This document shows, in pieces, positions 40,109-48,772 of a DNA stretch of 64,000 nt. Location of the stretch: the NCBI GenBank assembly GCA_964563395.1, contig CAZLWK010000002.1, positions 62,001-126,000 of the forward strand, written 5' to 3'. The notes beneath the pieces are model-generated. The model was not told the DNA's origin, made no database searches, and saw only the letters and a list, made by a program, of their open reading frames with translations. Position 1 is the first letter of the stretch, and each line of letters opens with the position of its first letter. Source of the DNA: JBEVOS01 sp964563395. Its GTDB lineage: Bacteria; Pseudomonadota; Alphaproteobacteria; Caulobacterales; Aquidulcibacteraceae. A program made the position numbers and the translations under genes.

Positions 40109-40987
40109 TTAAAGCTCGAGGATTCGCTCCGGCCGCTGACGGGCGCGCAAGGCGTCGGCGAAAGCAAGCAAATTGCCATAGAGCCGCCCCCGTCGGTCAA
40201 TCCACGGCTCGGGCGCAAGACTTTTCACCGTGTTGGCGATGATGTTGCGCCCGATCATGGTCGCCGCCTCCTTGAGCGGCATTGTGCGCTTGCCGACGAG
40301 ATAGATCGGGTTGGCGACTTGCGAATAGCCGAGCCTCACGCCCGATTGGCGCCCCGCCGTCACGCCCATATGCACGCCCGCCACGCATGGCGCATAGAGA
40401 ATGCGCCCGAACGCGCCGATGCGGCGCGAGAAATCGAGATCCTCTTGCCAGCCATAAAGCGGCAGACGTTCATCGAAGCGCAGATGCGGCGCGGCCGCGA
40501 CGCGCAGGATCATGTTGCAGCCATAAGCATGGCGCGCCGGCTGCAGCGCCCCGCCCGCGTGCGGCGCGGCATCATGCGCGGCGACCATGGCGGCGGCGTC
40601 CGCATAAGAAATGCCGCCGCGCTTGACGCCGTCATCGATGACAAGGCCGGTGACGGACGCCGCGTCGGGCACGGCCTCGAACACCTCGCGCACATTTTCG
40701 ATGAAGCGGCGCGAGGGCACGTAATCGTCGTCGACGAAAGCGACGATGTCGCAATCGCCGGCGAGATGATCGAGCACGCGATTGCGCTGCGCGCACAGGC
40801 CCTTGGGGCCGAACAGCGTCTCTCCGCCCGCGGCGGCGATCCCCGCCATGTCGAGGTCTTCCGGCGTGACCGCCGAATAGAGGATGCGATCGGGCGCGAC
40901 GCTTTGATCGCGCCAATGCGGCAGCACGTTTCGGATCGTGTCGGCCCGGCCCAACGTGGCCACGCCCAAGGCGATGCGGAGGCTCAT
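40109..40987 (-). CDS. Glycosyltransferase family 2
   Basis: A 292-residue GT-A-fold enzyme. The N-terminal IALGVATLGRADTIRNVL binds the nucleotide, VAFVDDDYVPS is the DxD metal motif, and GWQEDLDFSRRIGAFG contains the acceptor-side ED motif. The start at 40987 overlaps the stop of the cytidylyltransferase gene (ATGA), so the two are translationally coupled. The donor sugar is unknown. Confidence 0.9.
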   Translation of the reverse strand: MSLRIALGVATLGRADTIRNVLPHWRDQSVAPDRILYSAVTPEDLDMAGIAAAGGETLFGPKGLCAQRNRVLDHLAGDCDIVAFVDDDYVPSRRFIENVREVFEAVPDAASVTGLVIDDGVKRGGISYADAAAMVAAHDAAPHAGGALQPARHAYGCNMILRVAAAPHLRFDERLPLYGWQEDLDFSRRIGAFGRILYAPCVAGVHMGVTAGRQSGVRLGYSQVANPIYLVGKRTMPLKEAATMIGRNIIANTVKSLAPEPWIDRRGRLYGNLLAFADALRARQRPERILEL

Positions 40988-41760
40988 GCGCGGCCCTTCA
41001 GCCAAGGCGCGCCGGCGGCATGGGCGGCTTCCAGCACGGCCTTGTCGCGCAACGTGTCCATCGATTGCCAGAAGCCGCCATGGCGATAGGCGCTGAGCGC
41101 GTTGCGCCGCACCATTTCATTCATCGGCTCCTGCTCCCACACCGTGTGATCGCCCTCGATGAGATCGAACACGCCCGGCTCGCACACGAAAAAGCCTCCA
41201 TTGATGAGGCCGACATCGCGGCTGTCCTTCTCGCGGAAGGCGGAGACGCGGTCGTCCGCGTCGGAAATGGCGAGCACGCCATAGCGGCCGGCGGGGGGCG
41301 TGGCCGTCACCGTGGCCATCGCGCCGCTCTTTTCGTGATGGGCGATGAGCGCGCCGATATCGATGTCGCTGACGCCGTCGCCATAGGTGAGGCAGAAGCG
41401 CGCCTCGCCGATATGCGCGCGGGCGCGCTTGAGGCGCCCGCCCGTCATGGTGGCTTCCCCCGTATCGAGCACGGTGACGCGCCATGGCTCGACCGCGTCG
41501 CGTTCGAGCGTGACGGCGCCGCTTTGCAGATCGATGGTGAAATCGGCCGAATTCATCCGATAATTCAGGAAATATTGCTTGATGTAATCGACGCGATAGC
41601 CGCCGAGCACGACGAAATCGTTGAGCCCATAATGGCTGTAGATTTTCATGATGTGCCAGATGATCGGCTTGCCGGCGATCTCGACCATCGGCTTTGGCCG
41701 CACGCTGGTTTCCTCGGAGAGGCGCGTGCCGAGCCCGCCCGCAAAAATAACCACTTTCAT
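40984..41760 (-). CDS. rfbF: Glucose-1-phosphate cytidylyltransferase
   Basis: A 258-residue enzyme that makes CDP-glucose. The nucleotide loop is VVIFAGGLGTRLSEET, followed by RPKPMVEIAGKPIIWHIMK; the YGLNDFVVLGGYRVDYIKQYF segment and LTYGDGVSDID are highly typical of RfbF. CDP-glucose is the entry to CDP-linked dideoxy and branched sugars. The CDP-glucose 4,6-dehydratase (rfbG) normally next to it is not adjacent here, unless one of the two epimerase-like SDR genes in the region performs that step. Confidence 0.94.
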   Translation of the reverse strand: MKVVIFAGGLGTRLSEETSVRPKPMVEIAGKPIIWHIMKIYSHYGLNDFVVLGGYRVDYIKQYFLNYRMNSADFTIDLQSGAVTLERDAVEPWRVTVLDTGEATMTGGRLKRARAHIGEARFCLTYGDGVSDIDIGALIAHHEKSGAMATVTATPPAGRYGVLAISDADDRVSAFREKDSRDVGLINGGFFVCEPGVFDLIEGDHTVWEQEPMNEMVRRNALSAYRHGGFWQSMDTLRDKAVLEAAHAAGAPWLKGRA

Positions 41761-41841
41761 CGCTCGATCCGCCCTTGCGCGGACCCGCGCGGCGCGGGCC
41801 CGGTGATCCTTACTCCGTAACGCAAGCCGCGTTCCAGGGCC

Positions 41842-42375
41842 TTACGGTCCCGCATAATCGGGCCAGGCGGCGTCCTTGTCGGAAATCACCGCGACCGGGC
41901 CCGGCCAGACCACGCCGAACGCCGGATCGTCATGGCGCACGCCCCCTTCCGCGCCGGGCGCGTACGCCGCCGAGACGAGATAGGTCGCCTCTACATCGTC
42001 CGTGAGCGTCAAGAAGCCATGCGCCACGCCGCGAGGCGCATAAAGCTGCACGCCATTGTCCGCGCTGAGCTCGACGCCGATCCATTTGCGGAAGGTGGAC
42101 GAATCCGGACGCAGATCGATCAGCACGTCGTAGAGCGCCCCGCGCGCGCAGCGAATGAGCTTCACCTCCTGATGCGGCGCGCGCTGATAATGCATGCCGC
42201 GCAGCGTGCCCTTGTGCGTGGAGACGGACACGTTCTGCTGCACATAGGTCGTTTCAAGGCCATGCGCCTTGAATTCCTCCACGCAGAAGCTGCGCGCGAA
42301 CGCGCCGCGCGCATCGCCGCGCCGCTCCAGCTTGACGATATAGGCGCCGTCGAGCCCCGCCGGTTCGAAGATCAT
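41842..42375 (-). CDS. rfbC: dTDP-4-dehydrorhamnose 3,5-epimerase-like protein
   Basis: A 177-residue cupin-type sugar epimerase. Motifs are RGDARGAFARSF, NVSVSTHKGTLRGMHYQ with the catalytic His region, KLIRCARGALYDVLIDLR and PRGVAHGFLTLTD. RmlC-like proteins also act in CDP-sugar pathways, and the adjacent rfbF makes that more likely here than dTDP-rhamnose. The start at 42375 overlaps the stop of the upstream oxidoreductase gene; the longer frame is a shadow. Confidence 0.9.
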   Translation of the reverse strand: MIFEPAGLDGAYIVKLERRGDARGAFARSFCVEEFKAHGLETTYVQQNVSVSTHKGTLRGMHYQRAPHQEVKLIRCARGALYDVLIDLRPDSSTFRKWIGVELSADNGVQLYAPRGVAHGFLTLTDDVEATYLVSAAYAPGAEGGVRHDDPAFGVVWPGPVAVISDKDAAWPDYAGP

Positions 42376-43715
42376 CGGCCCGCCTCCGCCAAAATTGGCG
42401 CGGCGAGGCCGAAATGCTTCATCTGCTCGGCGTAGAAGCGGTCGATCAGGCGGCCCTCCGGCACGGTCACATCCGCGAAGGTGAGCGGCGTATCCTTCGC
42501 CAGCGGCCGTTTGAGGCGCGCGCCCTCCGCCAGCGCGATCGGCAACAAATTCTCGCGCACGATGGCGTCCATGTTGTCGGCCACGCCATAGACGCAATAG
42601 CCGCCGAACCCGTCGAGCGTTTCGCCGGCGGCCAAATCACGCTTGGCGAGCGCGATGACGCCGACTTTCGGCGCGCCGGCCGGCGTCAGCACGGCGTCGC
42701 CGAACAGGACCGCGCGCGCGACGCTGTTGGGCGCCTCGAAATGGCACAAATGATAGGGCGTGGAGAAGCAATAATAGGGGCCGGGCCCGAGCTTGTAGAG
42801 ATTGAGATAGTGCCGCTGGCGCGGATCGTCGTGGCGCCCGATGACAAAGACGCCGGGGCCGGGACTTGCGCCGACGACATAATCGACAAGTCCTTCGTCG
42901 ACCGCGTCCAGATGCGGCTCGAACGCGGAAAGCGTTTTCTCAAGCGGCGTCAGCGGCGCGGTGGGATCGCCGCCGGAGAAATCCGGCCCTAGCATGCCGC
43001 GCCGCGCCACGCGCCAGCCATTGCCGTTGGCGACGATGGCCTGCTCGAAGCTGATCTTCGTGCCGTCCGCGAACGAAGCGACCATGTGCGGCTTCTGGCC
43101 CCATTTCTTGGCGAACGCCTCCTGCGTGGTGGGGTTGCGATAGGGATCGTGCAGGCCCTTGATATTGCCGGCGAGCACGGGCGTGACTCCGATGCCGCGC
43201 ACGAAGCGAACGAGATTTTGCTGCACGCCGGGCTGATCGCCGTCGGCGAAGCTGTAGACGACGCCCGCCTTGTCGGCTTTCGCCTTGAGCAGCGGCCCCA
43301 CCGTGCCGTCGATCTCGGCGTTCATCTGCACCACGTGCTTGCCGGCGCCGATCGCGGCCAACATGGCTTTCAGCGCGAAATCGATCGAGCCGGTCATTTC
43401 CAGCACCGCCTCGATCCCATCGGCCGCGGCGAGCGCTTCGGCGTCCTCGGTGACGATTGCGCGTCCCTGCGCGGTGCGCGCGGCGATGATGCGCGGATCG
43501 TTGGAGACGATCACATCCTCGACGCCCGCCTCGGCATAGCAATGCAGCGCCTGCTCCGGGCGGCGCGCGGCGATGCCGCTCAACGTAAGGCCGGGCATGG
43601 CGCGCACGATCTGCAAGGCCGCGCCCAGGCCCATGAAGCCCGCGCCGATCATGGCGATGCGGATCGGACGGCCTTCGGCGGCGCGTTTGGCCAAAGCGGT
43701 GTCGACGATGAACAT
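42372..43715 (-). CDS. SAF-domain NAD(P)-dependent oxidoreductase (homoserine-dehydrogenase-like)
   Basis: A 447-residue protein. It has an N-terminal Rossmann domain (IRIAMIGAGFMGLGAALQI), a central catalytic-like domain (EMTGSIDFALKAM, GKHVVQMNAEID, NIKGLHDPYRNP) and a C-terminal SAF domain (ALAKRDLAAGETLDGFGGY). Proteins like this occur in O-antigen and capsule clusters beside cytidylyltransferases, but their reaction is not established. It is the first gene of the minus-strand run with rfbC, rfbF and two glycosyltransferases, and is divergent from the flippase gene. Confidence 0.82.
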   Translation of the reverse strand: MFIVDTALAKRAAEGRPIRIAMIGAGFMGLGAALQIVRAMPGLTLSGIAARRPEQALHCYAEAGVEDVIVSNDPRIIAARTAQGRAIVTEDAEALAAADGIEAVLEMTGSIDFALKAMLAAIGAGKHVVQMNAEIDGTVGPLLKAKADKAGVVYSFADGDQPGVQQNLVRFVRGIGVTPVLAGNIKGLHDPYRNPTTQEAFAKKWGQKPHMVASFADGTKISFEQAIVANGNGWRVARRGMLGPDFSGGDPTAPLTPLEKTLSAFEPHLDAVDEGLVDYVVGASPGPGVFVIGRHDDPRQRHYLNLYKLGPGPYYCFSTPYHLCHFEAPNSVARAVLFGDAVLTPAGAPKVGVIALAKRDLAAGETLDGFGGYCVYGVADNMDAIVRENLLPIALAEGARLKRPLAKDTPLTFADVTVPEGRLIDRFYAEQMKHFGLAAPILAEAGR

Positions 43716-43865
43716 GGGCGTTTCCGATCTTCCTTAACCGCCGCCCGGCGCCGCTGACGTCGCTTTCGCCCAGGCCGCCGGGTGGAAGCAAGCCCCGCGC
43801 CGCCCCTGTCGTCATGCGGAACCGATCTTGCAGCCGGACGAGGCTGTCCCCCATGAAGCGAGCAC

Positions 43866-45344
43866 ATGAGCGAACCAGCGCCGACAACTGACCGCGCCTC
43901 CTCCGTGCTGGCCTCGCTCTCGCGGATCTGGGCGCAGGCGGCGGGCGGCGTCCTGGTGCTGGCCGCCTCGCTGGCGATGAGCCCGGCGGCCTTCGGCGAG
44001 TTCGTGCTGGCCGCCTCCGTGTTCGCCTTCCTGGCCATCTTTGCGGGCCATGGCATTTACGAATACGTCTTGAAGGAGATCGGCTCGCGCTCGGCGCCGG
44101 CGACGGCGGGCCTGGTGAATTTCGCGGCCGCGATCGCCGCGTGCGCGGCCGCCTATCTGATCTCACTGCACATCGACGCGCTGTTCGACAGCACGGCCGT
44201 GGGCGAGAATTTGCGGCTGCTCGCCCCCGCGCTTCTCTTGCAGGCCGGCAATCTGGTGCTGGAGAGCGTGCTTTTGCGACGCGGGCGCGTGGGCCGCGTC
44301 TCGGTGACGATGATCGCCGCCGACACGCTGGGCCTGGCCGTGGCGCTCGCGGCTTTGGCGCGCGGAGCGGGCCCTTTCGCGCTCGTCCTGCAAAAGCTGA
44401 CGCGCGAAGCGGTGCTGCTGGCCGGCTATGCCCTCTCCGACCGCTGGCGTGCGCCCGCCGCGCCCAGCTTCGTCGAAGCGGGCGCGATGGTGCGCTTCGC
44501 GGCGGCGATCATGGGCGCACGCCTGATCGGCCAAGGCGCGATGACCGCCTTCGACATGCTGATCGGCTTCTTCCTCAGCCCAGCCGCCGCCGGCCTCTTC
44601 CGTCTCGCCAACCGGCTCATCGGCATGGCGTTCGATATTCTGCATTATCCGCTGCGCACCCTTCTTTGGGTGAAGCTGCCACCGCTGCAGGACGATCACG
44701 CGGCGTTCGCGCGGACCGCCTTCACCATGGCCGCGACGTTCGCGGTGGCGATGTCGGCGCTGGTGGGCGGCATGGCGGCGGTGGCGGCGCCCGCCTTCGA
44801 CCTGGTGTTCGCGCCGGAATGGCATGACGCGGCCCCGATCGTGGCGATCATGGGCGCGGCGCGGCTCATGGCCTGGCCGGGCACGCTTCTGGAGACGCTG
44901 ATGGCCATGCGCGGCCAGGTGCGCAGCCTGTTCGTCTGGAACGTGCTGAATTGGTCGAGCGGGGTGGCGCTCCTGGCGGCGTTCGCGCCGTACGGGCTGA
45001 TGGCGGCGGCGGGCTCGCAGCTGATCGCCGCGCCGGTCGCGCTGGCGCTGACGACGCCGTTCCTGGTGCGCGCCTCGCGCACGCCGTTCCGCGACTGGGC
45101 CTGGCTCTGGCTGCGCCTCGCCTTGATCACGCTGGCCATGGCGGGCGCGGTCTTGGCGGCGCTGTGGGCCGCGCCCCTGATCGGCGTGGATGGCTGGGCG
45201 CGTTTGATCGCCGCGATCGTTCTGGGCGCGACGGTGTTCGTGGCGCTGGCGGCGCGCTTCGCGCCTGAAGGCTTTTCGGCCTATGCGGACGCGGCGCGCG
45301 GCGCCTTTAGGCGGCTGCGCCGGGCGGCGCCGGCGCGGCGTTGA
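43866..45344 (+). CDS. Wzx-like oligosaccharide flippase
   Basis: A 492-residue integral membrane protein with about 12-14 hydrophobic helices and the polysaccharide-synthase (MATE-like) layout. The helices around GFFLSPAAAGLFRLANRLIG and the C-terminal half match Wzx/RfbX flippases, which move lipid-linked repeat units across the inner membrane. The 3' end overlaps the convergent glycosyltransferase gene by 38 bases, so the C-terminal Arg/Ala-rich tail is antisense to that gene's end. Confidence 0.88.
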   Translation: MSEPAPTTDRASSVLASLSRIWAQAAGGVLVLAASLAMSPAAFGEFVLAASVFAFLAIFAGHGIYEYVLKEIGSRSAPATAGLVNFAAAIAACAAAYLISLHIDALFDSTAVGENLRLLAPALLLQAGNLVLESVLLRRGRVGRVSVTMIAADTLGLAVALAALARGAGPFALVLQKLTREAVLLAGYALSDRWRAPAAPSFVEAGAMVRFAAAIMGARLIGQGAMTAFDMLIGFFLSPAAAGLFRLANRLIGMAFDILHYPLRTLLWVKLPPLQDDHAAFARTAFTMAATFAVAMSALVGGMAAVAAPAFDLVFAPEWHDAAPIVAIMGAARLMAWPGTLLETLMAMRGQVRSLFVWNVLNWSSGVALLAAFAPYGLMAAAGSQLIAAPVALALTTPFLVRASRTPFRDWAWLWLRLALITLAMAGAVLAALWAAPLIGVDGWARLIAAIVLGATVFVALAARFAPEGFSAYADAARGAFRRLRRAAPARR

Positions 45345-46350
45345 ACGGATAAAGCCGATGCGGCGGCGGCGCCCCGACGCGCTCCAAAGCGTCCGGCGCG
45401 CCGACCAGATCGCGCCGCCCGATCATCGCCAGCGCGCACCATTCGACAAGCGCAAGCGCATAATCGCCAAAGCCTGGCGCCTCGCCGCGCGCGGCGAGGA
45501 AAGCCGCGTTCGCCTCCACAACCTCGCGCGGATGCCCGTCCACGCTCCACAGCAAAAGCCGGCGATGGAATTGGCGCAGATGCGCCGCGCGCGTGCGCGC
45601 CAATTCGCGCGCGTCGAGGAAAAGCGGACCGATACGATCGAGCAGGATCAGCCAATCGCGCAGATAGCGCTCCTGCCGCTTGCCGGCGCTCGTCTCGGTC
45701 TCGTCATGCATGCGCGTCCAGCCCAGCGGGGCATGCACGAAGCCGTATTTGCGGCCCGCCATGGCGCGCATCGCGCCTTCGACATCCTGGAACGCGATAT
45801 AGGGATCGGCCCGATACATCGGCGCGACCGCCTGCGCGACGGCGCTGCGGATCAGGAAATGCGTGGACGATATCGCGCCATGGCGGCGCATGAGATAGGC
45901 CCGCGCGATGGCCGCGCCGTCGAACATTGTTTGATCGCTGGGCAGGCCGATCCCGATCACCGGCCCGGTCGAATGCGCGTGCAGCGACCCCACGAGCGCA
46001 ATCTCGGGATCGCTCTCCATCAGCGCGACGGCGCGCGACACCGCATCGGGCGTCATCAAATCGTCGGCGCAGAGAAAGCGCACCAGCGGCGCTTCCTCCG
46101 CCGCGAGCGCCATGGCGCGGCTCCAATTCTCCGAAAGGTTCAGCGTGCGCGCGTTGCGATGCACGATGCGGGGCGCGCGGCCCATCGGCGCGGCGTCAAG
46201 GATGGCGGCGGTGTCGTCCGTCGAGGCGTTGTCGAGGATGACGTGAACGAGATTGGGGTAATCCTGGGCCTGAACGCAGGCGAGAGTCTCGGCCAGATAG
46301 GCGCCGCCATTATAGACAGGCGTGCATACGGCGACTCTCGGCGCGGTCAT
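45307..46350 (-). CDS. Glycosyltransferase family 2
   Basis: A 347-residue GT-A enzyme: VAVCTPVYNGGAYLAETL, VILDNASTDDT and RFLCADDLM with the DxD-like pair, then a Trp-rich C-terminal region. The start at 46350 shares its A with the upstream stop (TAATG), so it is coupled to the epimerase gene. The donor and acceptor are unknown. Confidence 0.9.
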   Translation of the reverse strand: MTAPRVAVCTPVYNGGAYLAETLACVQAQDYPNLVHVILDNASTDDTAAILDAAPMGRAPRIVHRNARTLNLSENWSRAMALAAEEAPLVRFLCADDLMTPDAVSRAVALMESDPEIALVGSLHAHSTGPVIGIGLPSDQTMFDGAAIARAYLMRRHGAISSTHFLIRSAVAQAVAPMYRADPYIAFQDVEGAMRAMAGRKYGFVHAPLGWTRMHDETETSAGKRQERYLRDWLILLDRIGPLFLDARELARTRAAHLRQFHRRLLLWSVDGHPREVVEANAAFLAARGEAPGFGDYALALVEWCALAMIGRRDLVGAPDALERVGAPPPHRLYPFNAAPAPPGAAA

Positions 46351-47390
46351 TACATCCCCACATCCTCCCGCCAAAAGAGGTTATCGTCCAAAGCCCCGGT
46401 CTCGCGCAAGCGCAACAGCATTTTCAGGCGGGTAAAAGGTGCGGCGCCGAAATCCTCGGCGGTCATGCCGATGCGTTCGAAGACGGCGCGCATTTGACGG
46501 GCGCCGCGCTCGGGCGTCCACGCGCATTCAAAGCCCGGCAGAACCTCCTTGATGCGATCGAAACGGACGCGATAGGAGCGATTGTCCGCGCTCGGCGCGC
46601 CCACATGGAGGGCGCAGCCGGGGAAAGCAGCCTGCACGATCTGCGCGATCTCAATGACGCGATAATTCTGCTCGGTCGACCCAACGTTGAAAATCTGGCC
46701 GGCGATGCGATCCCGCGGCGCCTCCAGCGCGCGGTGCGCGGCTTGACATATGTCAAGTGCATGAACGAGCGGACGCCAGGGCGTGCCGTCGCTTTGCAGA
46801 ACGATCTCCTTGCGCGTCCAGGCGAGGCCGCACAGATCGTTCAGCACGATGTCGAAGCGCTGGCGGGGCGAGGCGCCATAGGCCGTGGCGTTGCGCAGGA
46901 AGCAGGGCGCGAAATCGGTGTCCACACACTTGGAGAGCGCCTCCTCCACCAGAACCTTGCACTCGGCATAGGCGGTTTGCGGATTGACCGGGCTCGTCTC
47001 GTCCACGTAATCGCCGCCCGCGCCAATTCCATAGACCGAGCAGGACGAGGTGTAGACGAAGCGCGCCGCGCCGGCCTTGCGCGCGGCCTCGGCAAGACGC
47101 ACCGAGGCGCCGAAATTGATCTCATGCGTGAGCGCCGGGTTCTGCTTGCCCAAGGGGTCGTTCGACAATTCGGCCAGATGCACCACCGCGTCGAAGCCGG
47201 CGAGATCGGCCGCCTCGATATGGCGCACGTCCTTGGTGATCATGGGCGGGCGATTGGATAGGTCCGGATAGAGCCAGCCCTGGCGGTAAAAGCCGGAATC
47301 GAGGCCGACCACGTCGTGCCCGCGCGCCATCAAATAGGGCGTCATGAGCGCGCCGATGTAGCCGTCCGCGCCGGTAACCAAAACTCGCAT
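46350..47390 (-). CDS. NAD-dependent sugar epimerase/dehydratase
   Basis: A 346-residue extended SDR. The NAD loop is VTGADGYIGALMTPYL. The catalytic set is Ser in YTSSCSVYG and Tyr/Lys in AYAECKVLVEEAL, and RPLVHALDICQAAHRAL lies in the substrate domain. The start is divergent from the C-methyltransferase gene, 119 bases away. It could serve as the 4,6-dehydratase, epimerase or reductase for the CDP- or GDP-sugar made nearby. Confidence 0.9.
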   Translation of the reverse strand: MRVLVTGADGYIGALMTPYLMARGHDVVGLDSGFYRQGWLYPDLSNRPPMITKDVRHIEAADLAGFDAVVHLAELSNDPLGKQNPALTHEINFGASVRLAEAARKAGAARFVYTSSCSVYGIGAGGDYVDETSPVNPQTAYAECKVLVEEALSKCVDTDFAPCFLRNATAYGASPRQRFDIVLNDLCGLAWTRKEIVLQSDGTPWRPLVHALDICQAAHRALEAPRDRIAGQIFNVGSTEQNYRVIEIAQIVQAAFPGCALHVGAPSADNRSYRVRFDRIKEVLPGFECAWTPERGARQMRAVFERIGMTAEDFGAAPFTRLKMLLRLRETGALDDNLFWREDVGM

Positions 47391-47509
47391 GTCTCAATCC
47401 TCGGTCTGAATGCGCAGGCCAAGCGCCCGGCCCGATTGTGCAATTACGAGGCCCCTGGTTCTTGCATGATCGCGCTGATAACATTTTCGTGAGGTCGGGA
47501 GCATTCGCC

Positions 47510-48772
47510 ATGCACGAAACACGCGCCAATCTGAGCGCCTCCGCGCCCATGTGCCGCCATTGCGGGCGCCCGTTAACGCTGATGCTCGCGGATCTGGGCG
47601 TTTCCCCGGTCGCCAACGATTATGTCGATTTGGAACATTATGCTCAGGCCGAGCCTATGTATCCGCTCGAAGTCTATGTGTGCGGCGGATGCCGACTGGC
47701 GCAGACCCGCGACGTGATGAAGGCCGAAACCTTGTTCCGCGCCGATTACGCCTATTTCTCCTCCCATTCGAGCACATGGCTCGCGCATGCGCGCGCCTAT
47801 GTGACGGCGATGATCGAGCGCTTCCATCTCGCCGCCGGCGCGACCCATGTCGAGATCGCCGCCAATGACGGCTATCTGCTGCAATATTCCAAGGCTGCGG
47901 GCCTCGCATGCCTCGGCGTCGAGCCCTGCGCCTCGGTGGCGGCGGCGGCGCGCGAGAAAGGATTAGAGGTGCGCGAGGCGTTTTTCGGCGCCGACCTCGC
48001 CGAGGATTTGGCGCGCGCGGGCTGGAAGGCTGACCTCGTCACCGCCAACAACGTGCTCGCCCACGTGCCCGACATCAATGATTTCGTGAACGGCGCGCGC
48101 GTTCTCCTGAAGCCCGAGGGCGTGGCCACGTTCGAGGTGCAGCATCTTCTCACGCTGATGCGGCAGCGGCAGTTCGACACGATCTATCACGAGCATTTTT
48201 CTTATCTGTCGCTGATCGCGGCCGAGCGCATCTTCGCGGCGGCGGGCTTGCGCCTGTTCGACGTGGAGCTGTTGGAGACGCATGGCGGCTCGATCCGCTT
48301 CTTCGTGTGCCGGCCGGAAGCTGCGCATGAGACCACCGAACGCGTCGCCGCCGTGCGCGCGGAGGAGCTTGCTTACGGGCTCGACGACGACGCGATCTAT
48401 CTGGCCTGGAACGAGGACGTGAAGCGCGTGAAGCGCGCCTTCCTGGCGCTGCTGATCGATTTGAAGGCGAAAGGCGCGCATATCGCCGCCTATGGCGCCC
48501 CGGCCAAGGGCGTCACGCTGCTAAACTTCTGCGGCGTGCGGCGCGACATGCTCGATTTCACCGTCGATCGCGCGCCATCGAAGCAGGGCCGCTTCATGCC
48601 GGGCGTGCGCGTGCCGATCCTGGCGCCGGAAGCTATCGACGAGATGAAGCCAGATTATCTCGTCATCCTGCCCTGGAATTTGAAGGACGAGATCAAGGCG
48701 CAGATGGCCCATATTCGCGGCTGGGGCTGCAAATTCATCACGCCCGTGCCGGAGGCGGTGATCGAGGAATGA
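47510..48772 (+). CDS. Nucleotide-sugar C-methyltransferase
   Basis: A 420-residue SAM-dependent methyltransferase of the TylCIII/NovU group. The N-terminal zinc-binding domain has two Cys pairs (MCRHCG and VCGGCRL). The SAM domain has HVEIAANDGYLLQY and TANNVLAHVPDINDFV. The C-terminal domain has HIAAYGAPAKGVTLLNF and PDYLVILPWNLKDEI. Such enzymes add a methyl branch at C3 of 4-keto sugars. The start at 47510 gives the zinc domain at the proper place. The stop overlaps the next glycosyltransferase by 4 bases. Confidence 0.92.
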   Translation: MHETRANLSASAPMCRHCGRPLTLMLADLGVSPVANDYVDLEHYAQAEPMYPLEVYVCGGCRLAQTRDVMKAETLFRADYAYFSSHSSTWLAHARAYVTAMIERFHLAAGATHVEIAANDGYLLQYSKAAGLACLGVEPCASVAAAAREKGLEVREAFFGADLAEDLARAGWKADLVTANNVLAHVPDINDFVNGARVLLKPEGVATFEVQHLLTLMRQRQFDTIYHEHFSYLSLIAAERIFAAAGLRLFDVELLETHGGSIRFFVCRPEAAHETTERVAAVRAEELAYGLDDDAIYLAWNEDVKRVKRAFLALLIDLKAKGAHIAAYGAPAKGVTLLNFCGVRRDMLDFTVDRAPSKQGRFMPGVRVPILAPEAIDEMKPDYLVILPWNLKDEIKAQMAHIRGWGCKFITPVPEAVIEE

